Positions 6,027 to 7,638 of a stretch of 7,638 nucleotides of DNA are shown in pieces. Source of the stretch: a bacterium (GTDB lineage: Bacteria; BMS3Abin14); the NCBI GenBank assembly GCA_020352595.1, contig CP070682.1, positions 596,440 to 604,077 of the forward strand, read 5' to 3'. Every line of letters starts with the position of its first letter. The first letter of the stretch is position 1. A program made the position numbers and the translations under genes. The notes beneath the pieces were generated by a model. The model did not search any database and was not told where the DNA came from. It saw only the letters and a program-made list of their open reading frames with translations.

Positions 6027-7268
6027 ATGACTGACAGCCACGGCCGCCCTCCGCTTTCCAGACGGGAGAAGCTGGCCCTCACTGTAGCCAGTCTCGTCGT
6101 CCTGGCCGTCTCCGCGGCAGTGGCGGCGTACATGATGATAAACAGGCCGAAACCCGAGCGGCGCAGGCCCGTGCTCAGCGCCCCCATCGTAAGGGTGCAG
6201 GCCATGTCCTCCTCCAACCATGAGGTGGACGTCCCGGTCATGGGAACCGTGGTGCCGGCCGTGGCGGTGGATCTTAAGACACGGGTCGCCGGACAGGTGG
6301 CCTGGACCCATCCCGAGTTCATCGAGGGGGGGATCGTCAGGAAAGGGGAGGTCCTGGTCAGGCTCGACCCCGTGGACTACGAACTGGGACTGACCAGGAA
6401 AAAGGCTGTCCTGGAAACCGCCGTGAACGAACTCAAGGCGGAGCAGGGCAGACAGGAGATCGCCAGGAGCGAGTGGGAGATCCTGGGCCTGGAGGATAAT
6501 GCCTCGGAGATGGACCGCGAACTCGCTCTCCGCAAGCCCCAGCTGGCCGAGAGACAGGCCGCTCTGGAGGCCGCCAGAGCCGAGGTCAGGCAGGCCGAGC
6601 TGGACCTCGAGCGCACCCTGATCAGGGCTCCGTTCAACGCCGTCGTGAGAAGCACCCACGTGGACGTGGGCAGCCAGGTCTCGGCGCAGGCGGCCCTGGC
6701 CGAACTGGTCGGGGTGGACGCCTATCACGTCCAGGCCCTCATACCCCTGGACCGCCTCAAGTGGGTCATACTGCCCGACGAGGGCGGTGCTGCCGGCAGC
6801 AGGGCACTGGTCCGATCAGGAAGCGGCCATGAACGCCAGGGAAGGCTTCTCAAGCTCATGGGGGACCTGGAGCCCGGCGGCCGCCTGGCCCGCCTGCTCA
6901 TCGAAGTGGAGGACCCGCTGGACCTGGCAAAGAACAACGGCCAGCGGACTCCCATGCTTCTGGGCGACTACGTGAGCGTTCAGATACAGGGCCGGAAGGT
7001 CGAGGACGTGTACGTCATCGATCTGGCTCACCTGAAAGACGGCAACATGATCTACACCGTGAACGGCGAGAACCGCCTCAGGATCCAGGAAGTCGATGTG
7101 GTCTGGCGCGGGGCCGAGCAGGTCCTGGCCAGGGGCTTGGAACCCGGACAGCGCCTCGTTGTGTCTGATCTCTCCGCCCCCGTGGAGGGGATGGAGGTCC
7201 GGGTCCAGGGCGAAGACGCCGCTCCGGCTGACAAGGGAAACGGGGAAAGGGAAGCGGGAAAGGAATAA
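6027..7268 (+). CDS. RND efflux periplasmic adaptor (membrane-fusion protein, HlyD/AcrA-like)
   Basis: This 413-residue adaptor would link an RND pump to the outer-membrane channel across the periplasm. ATG at 6027 follows GAGGTG (6018-6023). The frame can be extended to TTG at 5994, but without a ribosome site. Residues 16-38 form one hydrophobic helix after a basic N-terminus, with no lipobox Cys, so it is likely held by an uncleaved transmembrane anchor. The first barrel-sandwich half (GTVVPAVAVDLKTRVAGQV through VRKGEVLVRLD) is followed by a long Ala/Glu/Arg/Leu-rich coiled coil (about residues 124-196), the second half (LIRAPFNAVVRS with DVGSQVSAQ), a beta-barrel, and a C-terminal membrane-proximal domain (GLEPGQRLVVSDLSAPVEGMEVRV). 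The tail is charged and probably disordered. I do not see the Arg-Leu-Ser hairpin-tip pattern of AcrA/MacA. It is followed after 78 bases by an RND gene, its likely partner. Confidence 0.93.
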   Translation: MTDSHGRPPLSRREKLALTVASLVVLAVSAAVAAYMMINRPKPERRRPVLSAPIVRVQAMSSSNHEVDVPVMGTVVPAVAVDLKTRVAGQVAWTHPEFIEGGIVRKGEVLVRLDPVDYELGLTRKKAVLETAVNELKAEQGRQEIARSEWEILGLEDNASEMDRELALRKPQLAERQAALEAARAEVRQAELDLERTLIRAPFNAVVRSTHVDVGSQVSAQAALAELVGVDAYHVQALIPLDRLKWVILPDEGGAAGSRALVRSGSGHERQGRLLKLMGDLEPGGRLARLLIEVEDPLDLAKNNGQRTPMLLGDYVSVQIQGRKVEDVYVIDLAHLKDGNMIYTVNGENRLRIQEVDVVWRGAEQVLARGLEPGQRLVVSDLSAPVEGMEVRVQGEDAAPADKGNGEREAGKE

Positions 7269-7333
7269 CCAGGCCGCCGGTGCAGAGGAAATTCCGGGGT
7301 ACGCCTCCGAAGGGGTACTCCCCCACCGGACAC

Positions 7334-7339
7334 AGGAAG
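7334..7339 (+). promoter_or_regulatory. Ribosome binding site of the second RND gene
   Basis: AGGAAG lies 7 bases before ATG at 7347 and supports that start. Just upstream GGGGTAC occurs twice (7296-7302 and 7312-7318), the second copy forming a small GGGG-TACT-CCCC hairpin at 7312-7323, possibly relevant to translation of this gene. Confidence 0.6.
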
Positions 7340-7346
7340 ATCCAAC

Positions 7347-7638
7347 ATGGCAGACCTGAACCAGAACACGGGAACCGCAATCAGTTACGGACGGCCCGTT
7401 GACCGCGGGGCCATCGGCTGGATGGCCCACAACCCCGTGGCCGCCAACCTCATCATGGTCTTCTGCCTGCTGGGCGGTCTGCTGGCCCTCAGCAGGATCA
7501 CCCAGGAGGTCTTTCCCAACACGGACGCCGACGTGGTCAGGATCCGCGTCTCGTACCCGGGGGCCAGCCCCGAGGAAGTGGAACAGGGCCTGATCCTCGC
7601 CGTGGAGGAAGCGGTCCGGGGCCTGGACGGCGTCCACG
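7347..7638 (+). CDS. RND-family efflux permease, N-terminal part (truncated by window end)
   Basis: The first 97 residues of an AcrB/HAE-like RND pump are visible; the frame is still open at the edge. A 28-residue cytoplasmic N-terminus is followed by TM1 (about residues 31-50, VAANLIMVFCLLGGLLALSR). Then comes the family's porter-domain entry: EVFPNTDADVVRIRVSYPGASPEEVEQGL and a segment ending GLDGVH. YPGAS.EEVE and the following PIE-like region (here AVEEAVRGLDGV) are conserved across the superfamily. It follows the adaptor by 78 bases and would complete a three-gene pump operon. Its C-terminal residue in the window corresponds to a point only an estimated few codons before the first visible residue of the RND gene at the left edge, so no overlap exists to judge whether the two are paralogues or the same gene. 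Confidence 0.93.
   Translation, partial: MADLNQNTGTAISYGRPVDRGAIGWMAHNPVAANLIMVFCLLGGLLALSRITQEVFPNTDADVVRIRVSYPGASPEEVEQGLILAVEEAVRGLDGVH

Noticed and set aside
6816..7637. A 273-residue minus-strand frame across adaptor and second RND gene
   Set aside because: It spans two well-supported genes on the other strand and has no domain.

Overview
The window is GC-rich DNA from a Gram-negative bacterium. It holds the parts of tripartite RND efflux pumps (inner-membrane pump, periplasmic adaptor, outer-membrane lipoprotein channel) plus one type IV pilin-like gene. High GC, the pilin's N-terminal sequence, and intergenic spaces full of short palindromic repeats would suit a deltaproteobacterial (Desulfobacterota-like) or similar environmental lineage. 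That placement is a guess; no rRNA or other marker gene is present.

Layout. Positions 1-2887 (+) are the 3' part of an RND permease gene whose 5' end lies outside the window. Positions 2888-2974 are a short convergent spacer with a near-perfect inverted repeat that could stop transcription from both sides. Positions 2975-3412 (-) encode a small type IV pilin or pseudopilin with a clear prepilin peptidase site. Positions 3413-4419 are about 1 kb of non-coding DNA. Its pilin-proximal half is AT-rich and carries likely pilin promoters. Its middle (about 3868-4181) is a nest of inverted repeats resembling a MITE or composite intergenic repeat. Its last part is the leader of the next operon. From 4420 three genes follow on the + strand: a NodT-type outer-membrane factor (4420-5877), a membrane-fusion adaptor (6027-7268) and the start of a second RND permease (7347 to the window end).

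How they work together. The order outer-membrane factor, adaptor, RND pump suggests one operon for a complete proton-driven export machine spanning both membranes. The substrate cannot be read from the sequence. The first RND gene probably belongs to a neighbouring pump operon, or it is the same gene if the window is one unit of a tandem repeat or a circle. The two window ends break the RND coding sequence at almost the same place (within an estimated few codons), which deserves a check.

I found no convincing undescribed multi-gene system. The items most worth a second look are the repeat element at 3868-4181, the matching window ends, and the other intergenic palindromes.
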